NCBI RefSeq assembly: GCF_017115165.1
Contig: NZ_JABXKF010000145.1
Coordinates: 124,001 to 188,000, forward strand
Reading direction: 5' to 3'
Source: Nostoc sp. LPT
GTDB lineage: Bacteria > Cyanobacteriota > Cyanobacteriia > Cyanobacteriales > Nostocaceae
Length of the DNA stretch: 64,000 bases
Part shown: positions 6,955 to 16,398 of the stretch, one piece after another
Layout of the letters: each line of letters starts with the position of its first letter
How positions within the stretch are numbered: the first letter of the stretch is position 1
Notes under the pieces: model-generated
What the model saw: the letters and a program-made list of their open reading frames with translations, nothing else
Database searches by the model: none
What the model was told of the DNA's origin: nothing
Translations under genes and position numbers: made by a program

Positions 6955-8337
6955 ATGAAATTCCCAAATGGGCCGCAAACTCCAGCAGTTTCACAGATGC
7001 TACGCTGGATTGCTAATCCGATGTCATTTATGGAGGCTTGTGCCAAAACCTATGGCGAGATTTTTACTCTCAGATTAGACAAAAATCTGCCTCCTATGGT
7101 AGTTGTCAGCAACCCCCAAGCGCAACAGCAAATTTTGACAACTGATACCAAGGAATTGGAAGCGCCTGGCGATGTGAATCAGCTGTTTGAACCTTTACTG
7201 GGTAAGCATTCTGTGATTACGATCAGCGGCGCAGAACACCAGCGTCAGCGCCAGTTATTAATGCCTCCCTTTCACGGCGAAAGAATGCGGAATTATAGTC
7301 AGGTGATTACCGATGTCACCAAGCAAGTCATTAGCCAATACCAGATAGGCAAACCCTTCAATATTCGGTCTGCTACTCAAGCTATTACCTTGCGGGTGAT
7401 TATGCAAGCTGTATTTGGGCTATATGAAGGGCCTCGCGCCGAAAAACTACAGAATTTTTTGAGCGAACTTTTAGAAAAAGCCAGTTCTCGGTTAAATGTG
7501 GCTTTGCTTTATTTTCCAGCTTTGCAAAGAGATTTTGGCCCGATTAACTTCTGGGGAAAACAGATGCGCCTCCAGCAAGAAGCTGACGAACTTATCTACG
7601 AGGAAATTCGGGAACGTCGAGAACAACCAGATTCATCACGCACGGATATTCTTAGTTTACTCATGGCTGCTAGAGATGAAGCCGGTCAACCGATGACTGA
7701 TGAAGAGTTGCGCGATGAATTGATGACTCTGTTAGTCGCTGGTCACGAAACCACAGCAACAGCCTTAGCATGGGCATTATACTGGATTCACAAAATACCA
7801 TCAGTGCGCCAAAAGCTACTACAAGAATTAGATAGCTTGGGCGATAACCCAGACCCCAGCACTGTTTTCAAATTACCTTATCTCAACGCTGTTTGTTCCG
7901 AGACATTGCGGATTTATCCAGTAGCGATACTAACTTTTCCCAGGGTAGTAAGAACATCGATATCGCTAGGCGGTTACGAACTAGAACCCGGTACAGTCCT
8001 ACTTGGTTCTATTTATCTGACCCATCAACGGGAAGATATTTATCCAGAACCTAAGCAGTTTAAGCCAGAACGCTTTTTAGAACGGCAATTTTCTGCCTAT
8101 GAATTTTTGCCCTTTGGGGGTGGTGTTAGGCGCTGTATTGGGCTAGCGTTTGCCCAGTTGGAAATGAAGCTAGCACTTGCTCAAATTCTTTCTAGTAAGG
8201 CATTAGAACTAGTTAATAAAGGTGAAGTGCGACCTAAGCGCCGTGGTTTGGTGACAGGCCTAGATCGTCCGATTGAGATGGTTGTCACGAGTCAACGTCA
8301 CATGAAGTCTCCCATTCTACAAACAACCACTGTTTGA
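6955..8337 (+). CDS. Cytochrome P450 (CYP110-like), first copy
   Basis: A soluble class-I type P450 of 460 residues. The I-helix oxygen-activation motif AGHETT is near residue 263, ETLRIYP gives the K-helix ExxR, and FLPFGGGVRRCIGLAFAQLE holds the heme-thiolate cysteine. Sequence style and a start lacking a membrane anchor fit the cyanobacterial CYP110 family, whose known members oxidise fatty acids or terpenoids; the substrate here is unknown. It is divergent from the transketolase-like gene and followed by a strong hairpin, so it is probably transcribed alone. A close paralogue lies 560 bp downstream. Confidence 0.9.
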   Translation: MKFPNGPQTPAVSQMLRWIANPMSFMEACAKTYGEIFTLRLDKNLPPMVVVSNPQAQQQILTTDTKELEAPGDVNQLFEPLLGKHSVITISGAEHQRQRQLLMPPFHGERMRNYSQVITDVTKQVISQYQIGKPFNIRSATQAITLRVIMQAVFGLYEGPRAEKLQNFLSELLEKASSRLNVALLYFPALQRDFGPINFWGKQMRLQQEADELIYEEIRERREQPDSSRTDILSLLMAARDEAGQPMTDEELRDELMTLLVAGHETTATALAWALYWIHKIPSVRQKLLQELDSLGDNPDPSTVFKLPYLNAVCSETLRIYPVAILTFPRVVRTSISLGGYELEPGTVLLGSIYLTHQREDIYPEPKQFKPERFLERQFSAYEFLPFGGGVRRCIGLAFAQLEMKLALAQILSSKALELVNKGEVRPKRRGLVTGLDRPIEMVVTSQRHMKSPILQTTTV

Positions 8338-8418
8338 TGCTGGGGGGTTTGATGGTTGCGTTCAACAAACTTACAACATTCATCTATATATTTAGATAGA
8401 TTTTCAATGCTTTTAAAT

Positions 8419-8456
8419 AATCCCTATAGTCCTCTTAAAAGAGGACTATGGGGATT
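8419..8456 (+). terminator. Strong hairpin terminator after the first P450
   Basis: AATCCCTATAGTCCTCTT pairs with AAGAGGACTATGGGGATT over 18 positions (one G-T pair), followed by TTTTAA. It stands 80 bases after the P450 stop. The rest of 8338-8897 is AT-rich and I see no gene in it; it should contain the promoter of the second P450. Confidence 0.8.
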
Positions 8457-8897
8457 TTAATATACTACAAGTGTAGACAAAATGGATTTCAAAGCTGATT
8501 AAATACACCAATACAATAAATTTTAATATCACCAAAAGACGTAATTTTAGAAAGTGTATTCCAATATACTTAAGTAAGTTTTTTCTATAAATACCTCTAC
8601 AAATCAGAAAAAATATTATTAGGGAACTCCAAAAAATAAATTATCCAATTTGTCTACTCAACTAGACTTCTTTCTTCCTTGTCCCTCTGCGATTGAATAT
8701 TTTTTTACTTGGAAGTCCTTTATCCTTGTAAACTTAATAGTAATGATTTACCAGAATAGTTAACTTAGTAGTACATTAAATTCCAAATATACCGCCAACC
8801 TATTAAAAAGGCTTGCGATAATTACCTCTTTAATAAGAAAGTTAAGGAGAATTGGATTATTTGCAACTTATTAAATTATAAAGGTATGAAATAAACA

Positions 8898-10274
8898 ATG
8901 AAAACACTTAATAGTCTAAGCACACCAGCGTTGCTGCAAACTCTGCAATTAATTGCTAAACCCACAAAAACTTTAGAAAATTATGCTGCCAAGTATGGTG
9001 AAGTTTTCACAGTGCGGGTAATGGGTTTAAAGTCGCCACCAATAGTATTTTTTAGCCATCCCCAAGCAATTAGCGATTGTTTTGCCATCCCTGGACAAAA
9101 GTTAGATTTTAAAAAAGCAACCCATGTATTTAAACCTTTGTTTGGAGAGAATTCTATTGTATTTCAAGAAGCGCGATCGCACCAACAACAACGGCAGCTA
9201 TTACTCCCAGCATTTCATGGCGATAATTTAAAGTCTTATGGACAAACAATTTGCCAAATTACTGAAGAGCTTACACAAACTTGGACATCAGGTACAGATA
9301 TTTGTATACACAAATCAATGTCAAATATCACTTTAGAAATTATCTTACAAGTGGTATTTGGGATTACTCATGGTGTGCGTTACCAACAATTAAAATCACA
9401 ATTGAGTTCTTTATTAGAAGACGTAACTAAACCTTGGTATTCCAGCTTGTTTTTCTTTCCTTTGCTGCAAAAAGATTTAGGTGCATGGAGTCCTTGGGGA
9501 ATTTTCTTAAAAAGACGAGAGCAAATTGACAAACTCATCTATGCAGAAATTTCTGAAAGACGTTGCCAAAAAGATGCTGCGCGTACAGATATTCTCACTC
9601 TGCTGATGTCAGCGCATGACATAAATGGGCAACAGATGACAGATGAGGAATTACGCGATCAACTAGTTTCTTTATTGCTATTAGGTTACGAAACTACATC
9701 TGGTGTATTAGCCTGGATATTTTATTTAATTCACTCTCACCCAGAGGTTAAACATCGGCTAATGCAAGAACTAAATACCTTGGACAATCTCACAAATCCT
9801 GAAAAAATTACACAATTACCTTACCTCACCGCTGTCTGTCAAGAAACACTGCGAATTCATCCTATTGCTTTAATTTGCACACCGCGAATGGTAAAAGATA
9901 GAGTAGAAATTATGGGGCATAAATTTACATCAGAAACAGTTTTAGTTCCCTGTATTTATTTAGCACATCGCCGAACAGATACTTACCCAGAACCAGAAAA
10001 GTTTCGTCCAGGAAGATTCCTCAACCAAAAATTTTCACCTTACGAATATTTACCCTTTGGTGGAGGTTATCGTGGTTGTATTGGTGGAGCCTTTTCTATG
10101 TATGAATTAAAATTAGTAACAGCCATAATCTTATCGCATTTTCAACTAACCCTTAGAGATAAACGTCCAGTACATCCAGTCCGTCGTGGTATTACCATTG
10201 TCCCTAGCGGCGGTGTAAAAATGCTTGTTACCAAAAAGGCAAAAGTTAAAAGAGAAACAATATCCTTTACTTGA
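8898..10274 (+). CDS. Cytochrome P450 (CYP110-like), second copy
   Basis: A 458-residue paralogue of the preceding P450. It has ETLRIHP as ExxR and YLPFGGGYRGCIGGAF as the heme-binding loop with the axial cysteine. The I-helix reads LLLGYETTSG: the usual acidic residue is kept as Glu and the Thr is present, but His is replaced by Tyr compared with AGHETT in the first copy, which may change substrate choice. The gene has lower GC than its paralogue. It is followed within 100 bp by the DUF2993 gene and then crtO, all on the same strand, so the three may form an operon. Confidence 0.9.
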   Translation: MKTLNSLSTPALLQTLQLIAKPTKTLENYAAKYGEVFTVRVMGLKSPPIVFFSHPQAISDCFAIPGQKLDFKKATHVFKPLFGENSIVFQEARSHQQQRQLLLPAFHGDNLKSYGQTICQITEELTQTWTSGTDICIHKSMSNITLEIILQVVFGITHGVRYQQLKSQLSSLLEDVTKPWYSSLFFFPLLQKDLGAWSPWGIFLKRREQIDKLIYAEISERRCQKDAARTDILTLLMSAHDINGQQMTDEELRDQLVSLLLLGYETTSGVLAWIFYLIHSHPEVKHRLMQELNTLDNLTNPEKITQLPYLTAVCQETLRIHPIALICTPRMVKDRVEIMGHKFTSETVLVPCIYLAHRRTDTYPEPEKFRPGRFLNQKFSPYEYLPFGGGYRGCIGGAFSMYELKLVTAIILSHFQLTLRDKRPVHPVRRGITIVPSGGVKMLVTKKAKVKRETISFT

Positions 10275-10372
10275 TTACTCAATTCTCCGACTATATACCG
10301 GAATGTAGATTCGCTCTTTAGTATCTAGCCTTTACAGTAAGTAGTAAGAGGATATTTAGGAGATACTAATCC

Positions 10373-11131
10373 ATGCAAGACGAACATAATTTGGAAGAAA
10401 AAGTTCTATCTCAGGGCGCTGAAATGATAGTATCCCAAGGGTTAGATGAAGTAGAAAAAATAGACATAAATGTACAAACTGATTTATTAAAAATACTTCA
10501 GGGACAGGCGGATGGAGTTTCCTTTGCAGGTGAAGGATTAGTTATACAAAAAGACATCCGCGTGCAAGAAATTAAACTACAAACAGATAGCATTGACATC
10601 AATCCGTTAACTGCTCTTTTTGGTAAAATAGAACTCAATGAGTCAGTAAATGCTATAGGTCACATTGTAGTTACTGAAGTAGATATTAACCGCGCCTTGA
10701 CCTCAGACTTGATTCGCACCCAGATGCAAAAATTGGAGTTAAATGTAGATGGTGAAATTGTAAGTTTTGAGCCGCAAAAAATTCAGGTATTTTTACCTGA
10801 TGAAGGCAAAATAGAATGTAGAGGAAGAGTGTTGTTAAAGGAAATGGGAAATACTCGTCCTTTTGCTTACACTGCGCTGATTCGCCCACGGACTCATTCA
10901 CAACCTGCGATGGTGGAGAGTTTTAACTGCACTGAGGGAGAGGGTATTTCAATAGAATTAATTACAGCATTAATGCACAAAGCCAAAGAATTGATGAATA
11001 TACCATCTTTTAAATGGGAGGATATAGAGTTTTCTATTAAAGATATAAAAGTAGGAATCGGTAGTTTGACACTTATGGTAGAAGCTAATGTAAAGCAAAT
11101 ACCCTCATCAATAACCGAACTATCTCTTTAG
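10373..11131 (+). CDS. DUF2993 family protein (putative lipid-binding)
   Basis: A 252-residue protein of the DUF2993 (LmeA-like) type. An N-terminal helical stretch is followed by long amphipathic beta strands with the pattern INVQTDLLKILQGQADGVSF, LVIQKDIRVQEIKLQTDSID and INRALTSDLIRTQM. Actinobacterial LmeA, the studied relative, binds phospholipids at the envelope. Cyanobacterial copies are uncharacterised, and this one has no clear signal peptide, so its location is uncertain. A ribosome site (TTAGGAG) lies 11 bases before the ATG. It sits between a P450 and the carotenoid ketolase, which suggests, as inference only, a role with lipophilic substrates or membranes. Confidence 0.75.
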   Translation: MQDEHNLEEKVLSQGAEMIVSQGLDEVEKIDINVQTDLLKILQGQADGVSFAGEGLVIQKDIRVQEIKLQTDSIDINPLTALFGKIELNESVNAIGHIVVTEVDINRALTSDLIRTQMQKLELNVDGEIVSFEPQKIQVFLPDEGKIECRGRVLLKEMGNTRPFAYTALIRPRTHSQPAMVESFNCTEGEGISIELITALMHKAKELMNIPSFKWEDIEFSIKDIKVGIGSLTLMVEANVKQIPSSITELSL

Positions 11132-11235
11132 TAGTATTGACAGTAGTTAAAGATGATTTTTGTAACTCAAGAGTGATGTAAATTTTTGAAAAGTTTTATA
11201 GGCTTTTGAAAGCTATTTATTTCTAAATTCCAACT

Positions 11236-12930
11236 ATGCAAGAGTATGATGTTGTCTTAATCGGTGCTGGACATAATGGGCTAGTTTGTGCAGCGTATTT
11301 GTTAAAAGCTGGTTATAGCGTTCTGTTACTAGAAAAGCGTTCTGTTATCGGTGGTGCAGCAACAACTGAAGAATGTTTACCCCAAGAAGCTCCTGGATTT
11401 AAATTCAATTTGTGTGCTATTGACCATGAATTTATTCACTTAGGGCCAGTTGTTGAAGAATTAGAATTAGAAAAATACGGCTTGCATTATCTGGAGTGCG
11501 ATCCGGTTGTTTTCTGTCCTCATCCTGATGGGAAGTATTTCTTAGGACATAAGTCAGTGGAAAAAACTTGTGTAGAAATTGCTCGTTACAGTGAACGTGA
11601 TGCCAAAAAATACGCAGAATTTGTAGATTTTTGGCAGCGAGCGCTAGGTGCAATGATTCCCATGTTTAATGCACCGCCGAAATCAGTTATAGATATCCTT
11701 GGTAACTACGACATCACTAAAATAAAAGATTTAGTTTCAGTTATTGGTTCCCCTAACAAAACGCTGGATTTCATTCGCACGATGTTAACCAGCGCTGAAG
11801 ATTTACTTAACGAGTGGTTTGATGAAGAATTTCTAAAAGCACCACTAGCCAGACTATCAGCAGAACTTGGTGCGCCACCATCGCAAAAAACCCTTGCTAT
11901 TGGTGCAATTATGATGGCAATGCGTCACAATCCTGGAATGGCCAGACCTCGCGGCGGAACTGGCGCACTTGTACAAGCTTTGGTGAATTTAGTCACAAGT
12001 AAAGGTGGCGTTATTCTCACAGATCAGCATGTTGAAAAAGTTTTAATTGATGATGGCAAAGCTGTGGGTGTGCGGGTTGCTGGTGGTAAAGAATATCGCG
12101 CAAAACACGGGGTTATTTCTAATATTGATGCCAAGCGGTTATTTTTGCAAATGACTGATAAAAGCGATGTTGATGGAGCCGACCCAAATTTATGGGAAAG
12201 ATTAGAACGCCGCATCGTTAACAATAACGAAACCATTCTCAAGATAGATTTGGCTTTAGACGAATCACTGCACTTTCCACACCACGCCCATAAAGACGAA
12301 TATCTCGTTGGATCTATCTTAATTGCAGATTCCGTAACTCATGTAGAACAGGCTCATAGTAAATGTACCTTGGGAGAGATTCCTGATGCTGACCCATCAA
12401 TGTATTTGGTGATGCCTAGCTATTTAGACCCCACATTAGCACCACCAGGTAAGCACACTGTATGGATTGAGTTTTTTGCCCCTTACCAAATTGCTGGTGC
12501 AGAAGGCACTGGTTTAAAAGGTACTGGTTGGACAGATGAATTGAAAAACAAAGTTGCAGATAAGGTGATTGATAAATTAGCAGACTATGCACCTAATGTC
12601 AAAAATGCAACTATCGCCCGTCGGGTAGAAAGTCCAGCCGAACTAGGAGAAAGATTAGGTGCGTACAAAGGGAATTATTACCATGTTGACATGACCCTAG
12701 ATCAGATGATATTTTTCCGTCCCTTGCCAGAAATAGCCAATTACAAAACACCAATAGATAATCTATTTTTGACTGGTGCAGGGACTCATCCAGGTGGTTC
12801 AATTTCGGGAATGCCAGGACGCAATTGTGCGCGGGCATTTTTGCAGGCGAAACATCCCATTAGCCAAACTTTGAAAGATGCACGGGATTCGATTAAGTCA
12901 ACTGTCGAATCAGTGTTTGGCATTAGTTAA
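11236..12930 (+). CDS. crtO: CrtO-type beta-carotene ketolase
   Basis: A 564-residue FAD enzyme of the phytoene-desaturase superfamily. The N-terminal dinucleotide fold reads VVLIGAGHNGLVCAAYLLKA followed by EKRSVIGGAATTEE. The C-terminal FAD motif is NLFLTGAGTHPGGSISGMPG. Internal stretches such as AIDHEFIHLGP, KTLDFIRTMLTSAEDLLNEW and VNNNETILKIDLAL agree closely, from memory, with the characterised Synechocystis CrtO, which introduces 4-keto groups to give echinenone. It should act at the membrane on beta-carotene, making photoprotective ketocarotenoids. It lies 104 bp after the DUF2993 gene and is followed by a long hairpin at 12961. Confidence 0.88.
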   Translation: MQEYDVVLIGAGHNGLVCAAYLLKAGYSVLLLEKRSVIGGAATTEECLPQEAPGFKFNLCAIDHEFIHLGPVVEELELEKYGLHYLECDPVVFCPHPDGKYFLGHKSVEKTCVEIARYSERDAKKYAEFVDFWQRALGAMIPMFNAPPKSVIDILGNYDITKIKDLVSVIGSPNKTLDFIRTMLTSAEDLLNEWFDEEFLKAPLARLSAELGAPPSQKTLAIGAIMMAMRHNPGMARPRGGTGALVQALVNLVTSKGGVILTDQHVEKVLIDDGKAVGVRVAGGKEYRAKHGVISNIDAKRLFLQMTDKSDVDGADPNLWERLERRIVNNNETILKIDLALDESLHFPHHAHKDEYLVGSILIADSVTHVEQAHSKCTLGEIPDADPSMYLVMPSYLDPTLAPPGKHTVWIEFFAPYQIAGAEGTGLKGTGWTDELKNKVADKVIDKLADYAPNVKNATIARRVESPAELGERLGAYKGNYYHVDMTLDQMIFFRPLPEIANYKTPIDNLFLTGAGTHPGGSISGMPGRNCARAFLQAKHPISQTLKDARDSIKSTVESVFGIS

Positions 12931-12960
12931 GCGTTCTACAGACAGAGTATATTATTACCA

Positions 12961-13012
12961 AGGCATACAGATGTTTTTGGCTTTTGCAAAAGTCAAAAGC
13001 ATCTGTATGCCT
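12961..13012 (+). terminator. 52-bp palindrome downstream of crtO
   Basis: The arm starting AGGCATACAGATG is followed after the centre TTTTGCAAAA by its complement ending CATCTGTATGCCT, with only two G-T type mismatches over 26 positions. It may terminate crtO, although no clear T-run follows, or be a small palindromic repeat element. Confidence 0.6.
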
Positions 13013-13038
13013 AATTCAAGTGTACATTAAAGATTTAT

Positions 13039-13125
13039 TGTCCAATTTAAAGAGTTAGTGTCATTGACTGAAATCCTTTCTCGAATAGGATTTGAGAGGT
13101 AGGCATTAATTATTTAAATTGGACA
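13039..13125. repeat. Small structured element with inverted ends
   Basis: TGTCCAATTTAAA (13039) and its complement TTTAAATTGGACA (ending 13125) bracket an inner hairpin AAATCC ... GGATTT. The outer arms stay similar for about 24 bp. It has the size and form of a MITE-like or folded-repeat element between crtO and the protease gene. Confidence 0.5.
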
Positions 13126-13172
13126 TTAATTATTTAACCCACACTAAACTCCAGGTATAAGTTTTGGATTAT

Positions 13173-14936
13173 TTAGGCAATCACGAAAATATCTGTATTA
13201 GTCATAGCTAGACCTATTGCTAGTTGAGCAACTTGGATTTGACCGGATGAGCCGATACCATCAGCATCAAAGAAGAAACCCCCTGTATTATTGTTGTAGA
13301 TAAAGCGATCGCTGCTATCTTGTGCTGCTGAACCGATAAAAAATTGCGTGGCTTGAAGTATACCCTCACTAAGTCCACCTCCAAACCCTATTTTAGAAAC
13401 ATAAATTGTGTCATCTAAGGACGAAAAATCTGCAATGTTATCAATACCCTCAGAAGGGGTATTAATAATAAAAATATCAGATCCAGTTCCTCCGGTTAGG
13501 GTATCGTTACCTAAACCTCCAACTAAAGTATCGTTACTACTTCCTCCGATAAGGATGTCATTGTTATTTCCACCATTTAGCTCGTTATTACCACTATTAC
13601 CAGTAATAACATTATTAAGAGAGCTACCAATCTCATTAATATTATCTGTACCTGTTAAAGTGAGATTTTCTTCATTGGCTGATAAAGGAGAGCTAACGGT
13701 TGATGAAACGTTCAGAGGTGCTGAACTAGGCGTACTATCGGTAACAGTGAGTAAAGTTCTAAATACCTTTTGGTTGCTGGTTAGACTCTCATCAAACTCT
13801 TGGATTGAATTAGTTGGATCTAGAAATGAAATAACGTAGTAATTTCCAATTGGGATATTAGGAAATGCACCACTCCAAGCCGCTGTTCCCGAATTGAATG
13901 GATTAATCGAAGAAATAGTTGTATTAGCAATTAAGTAATGAGAACCAATACTATTAGTGATATTGGCATCAGTAGAAGCGTAAAAAGAAACCGAGAAAGT
14001 GCCTGTTGCGGCTGTACCATTGTTGCGAGGATAGACTGTGATGCTGAAATTTTCCCCATATTTGATATTGTTATTACTAAAACTTCCAAGAGTTGTGTTA
14101 AACCAGACGTCAGAATCTACTAAATCAGCTTTGTCAGTGGGTTTGCGGGCGGTAGTATCTTCGTCGATCCAGTTTTGAATCTCGTTATATCGAGTGCTTG
14201 TAATTCGAGCGAACTCGTTATAAAGCGGAGTGTTGTTGCTGGTTGTCTCATTTGAAGCTACTCCATAAATAGTCAGTTTATTTGTATTGGAATTATCAAG
14301 CCAGAGAGGGCCTCCACTATTTCCAGGTAGAATATCTAGCTCATTACTACGTAAAATCGAGTCAGTTGTACTTGTGATTTTTCCACTCTGAGTCCACATA
14401 TCATAGTTGTCCGATTTTCCATCGCTGTTGGAATCAAACTTATCAGAAGGGTATCCAGTAACATTCATTAAAGTTCCACTGCTGAGATTATCGTCATATC
14501 CATAGTTAAACCAGCCAGTGAAGTTTCCAATATTGCGGTCAAGAGTAACCAATCCTATATCGTATTGAAAAGTTTCGCTTTTAGTCTGATCTCCTTGAGT
14601 CCATCCTTCAAAAGAACGTGTATGAACAGATTTGGCTTCACTATAGTATTCATAGTCAGCCCGGTTTGTACCAGCAATGATATTTCCTTTAGAACCAAGC
14701 ATCACCTCAATTTTATCTGCCCAACCCCCGTATCTCGTGTCATACACACAGTGTCCTGCTGTTAAAAAATGGTAGGGGTCAATCATAGCACCAGAACCGT
14801 TGACGATAATATCATCAGCAGTATCAATAACCCCATCTGGCCCTTTCCAATGTATTCTCATCTTTCCTATAGCACTAAACGGGAAAGTTGTCGTGTTGCT
14901 AACTTTTGTCCGACCATCAGGAGAGAAAACAGACAT
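13173..14936 (-). CDS. Secreted trypsin-like serine protease with CARDB and RTX-type repeats
   Basis: Residues about 1-260 are a chymotrypsin-fold protease: TAGHCVYD (His), YDIGLVTLD (Asp) and GNSGGPLW (Ser) form the triad. Residues about 270-400 look like a CARDB/Ig-like adhesion module (NNNIKYGENFSITVYPRNNG). Residues about 440-490 carry calcium-binding glycine/aspartate repeats (NNELNGGNNNDILIGGSSND). The end (GSDIFIINTPSEGIDNIADF) resembles the C-terminal part of type I-secreted proteases. There is no Sec signal, which fits type I export through a C-terminal signal. It is probably extracellular. No transporter genes are adjacent. The gene stands alone; 14937-15577 upstream is AT-rich with no gene recognised. 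Confidence 0.85.
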   Translation of the reverse strand: MSVFSPDGRTKVSNTTTFPFSAIGKMRIHWKGPDGVIDTADDIIVNGSGAMIDPYHFLTAGHCVYDTRYGGWADKIEVMLGSKGNIIAGTNRADYEYYSEAKSVHTRSFEGWTQGDQTKSETFQYDIGLVTLDRNIGNFTGWFNYGYDDNLSSGTLMNVTGYPSDKFDSNSDGKSDNYDMWTQSGKITSTTDSILRSNELDILPGNSGGPLWLDNSNTNKLTIYGVASNETTSNNTPLYNEFARITSTRYNEIQNWIDEDTTARKPTDKADLVDSDVWFNTTLGSFSNNNIKYGENFSITVYPRNNGTAATGTFSVSFYASTDANITNSIGSHYLIANTTISSINPFNSGTAAWSGAFPNIPIGNYYVISFLDPTNSIQEFDESLTSNQKVFRTLLTVTDSTPSSAPLNVSSTVSSPLSANEENLTLTGTDNINEIGSSLNNVITGNSGNNELNGGNNNDILIGGSSNDTLVGGLGNDTLTGGTGSDIFIINTPSEGIDNIADFSSLDDTIYVSKIGFGGGLSEGILQATQFFIGSAAQDSSDRFIYNNNTGGFFFDADGIGSSGQIQVAQLAIGLAMTNTDIFVIA

Positions 14937-15577
14937 ACTTTTAGATCCTTAATAGAAAATAATGAATACAAAACATACAAAATTAATGCCAAAAGTTATC
15001 TCATGGCATTAGCAATTCGCTAGCAATTTTTATGAACAATGTTTCCTATTACTAAAAGCTTAACTAATATTAAAACTATGGATTGCCATATATTTAATAT
15101 AAATTATTTCTACGATTTAGTAATAATATAGAATGAATTTTAATTTTATTTTTAAGCAAAAAATAAAACTAATTAATAAAGATAAAAGTTAGAAAAACTA
15201 GCGATTCTGAGATTACTTCTGTCCTCAACTCTGTGATCCTGGCTGATTTATACCGTCGGTATTAGCGGATTAAAGAAGCTTTTCATCAGGGTGAATTACT
15301 ATACAAGTGCAATGTTTACGATGGGTAACAGCTACGCAATATATATAGCAACACAAATAATTATTTTTTAAGTAAAGTAGGTTCTAAGCGATTGCTTTAT
15401 GTGTATTTAATATGATATATTATACACGCTTGATTTTAATAAAGTTTTATGCATCGTCAACAAGACTCTTTCTGAAAAAAAATATAAATAAATTAATGGG
15501 TAAAAACTAGTGTATTTTAATAATACTCAAAAAACTAACAAATTTTAATACCATCTAATAATTTTTGTAGGTACAGC

Positions 15578-16321
15578 ATGGTTTTTCGGCACTGCTTCCT
15601 TGCATCTGGCTTAATAGCTTTCTTGGCATTTGGCTGTAGTGGTGGGTCAAACTCATCGGCAGAAAATACTACACAGGTTGTCCAAGAAAGCAATGTAACC
15701 CAACTTTTCATAGAAGCGAAGGCTACGCAAAAAGCAGAAGATTTGTTTCATCAAGGTAATAATTTATTAGATACACAAAATTATGAAGACGCCATAAAAG
15801 CTTATGATAAAGCGATCGCCATCAAAGTTGAGAGTCCTGAAGCTTGGATTAACCGTGGCATCGCCTTAACATCGTTGCAACGCTACAAAGACGCTCTTGC
15901 ATCTTATGATAGAGCGATCGCCATCAAACCCGACAAATATGAAGCTTGGTATAATCGGGGCATCGCCCTAACATCGTTGCAACGCTACCAAGATGCTCTT
16001 GTATCTTATAATAGAGCGATCGCCATCAATCCTGACAAATATGAAGCCTTAATTAACCGAGGCATTGCTCTGACAAAGCTGCACCGCTACCAAGATGGTA
16101 TTGTATCTTATGATAAAGCGATCGCCATCAAGCAAGATTTGCACCAAGTATATTACAACAAAGCTTGCTCCTATGCTTTACAGAGCAATGTAGAATTAGC
16201 AATTGAGAACTTAGATAAAGCAATCAAGCTTGTTCCTGATAAATACAAGAAATTAGCAAAAACTGACCCAGACTTTAGCAAAGTACGTAGTAAAAAGCAG
16301 TTTCAGAAATTACTGCAATAG
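15578..16321 (+). CDS. TPR-repeat lipoprotein
   Basis: The N-terminus has a hydrophobic stretch ending in LAFGC at residue 19, a lipobox, so the mature protein should be a lipid-anchored envelope protein. From about residue 50 to 220 there are consecutive 34-residue TPR units of the pattern EAWINRGIALTSLQRYKDAL and ASYDRAIAIKPDKY. Each encodes AIAI around a HIP1 octamer (GCGATCGCCATC), so the interspersed octamer is fixed in the repeat. A C-terminal DPDFSKVRSKKQFQKLL helix follows, often seen in cyanobacterial TPR proteins. The role is probably protein-protein contact; partners are unknown. Confidence 0.8.
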   Translation: MVFRHCFLASGLIAFLAFGCSGGSNSSAENTTQVVQESNVTQLFIEAKATQKAEDLFHQGNNLLDTQNYEDAIKAYDKAIAIKVESPEAWINRGIALTSLQRYKDALASYDRAIAIKPDKYEAWYNRGIALTSLQRYQDALVSYNRAIAINPDKYEALINRGIALTKLHRYQDGIVSYDKAIAIKQDLHQVYYNKACSYALQSNVELAIENLDKAIKLVPDKYKKLAKTDPDFSKVRSKKQFQKLLQ

Positions 16322-16398
16322 TATTTTATACCACTACTCAGTGTAAAATATAAGCCTGCTGTAGCAAGGATTTTTTCTTGAGCGCTTTCCGATTAAAC

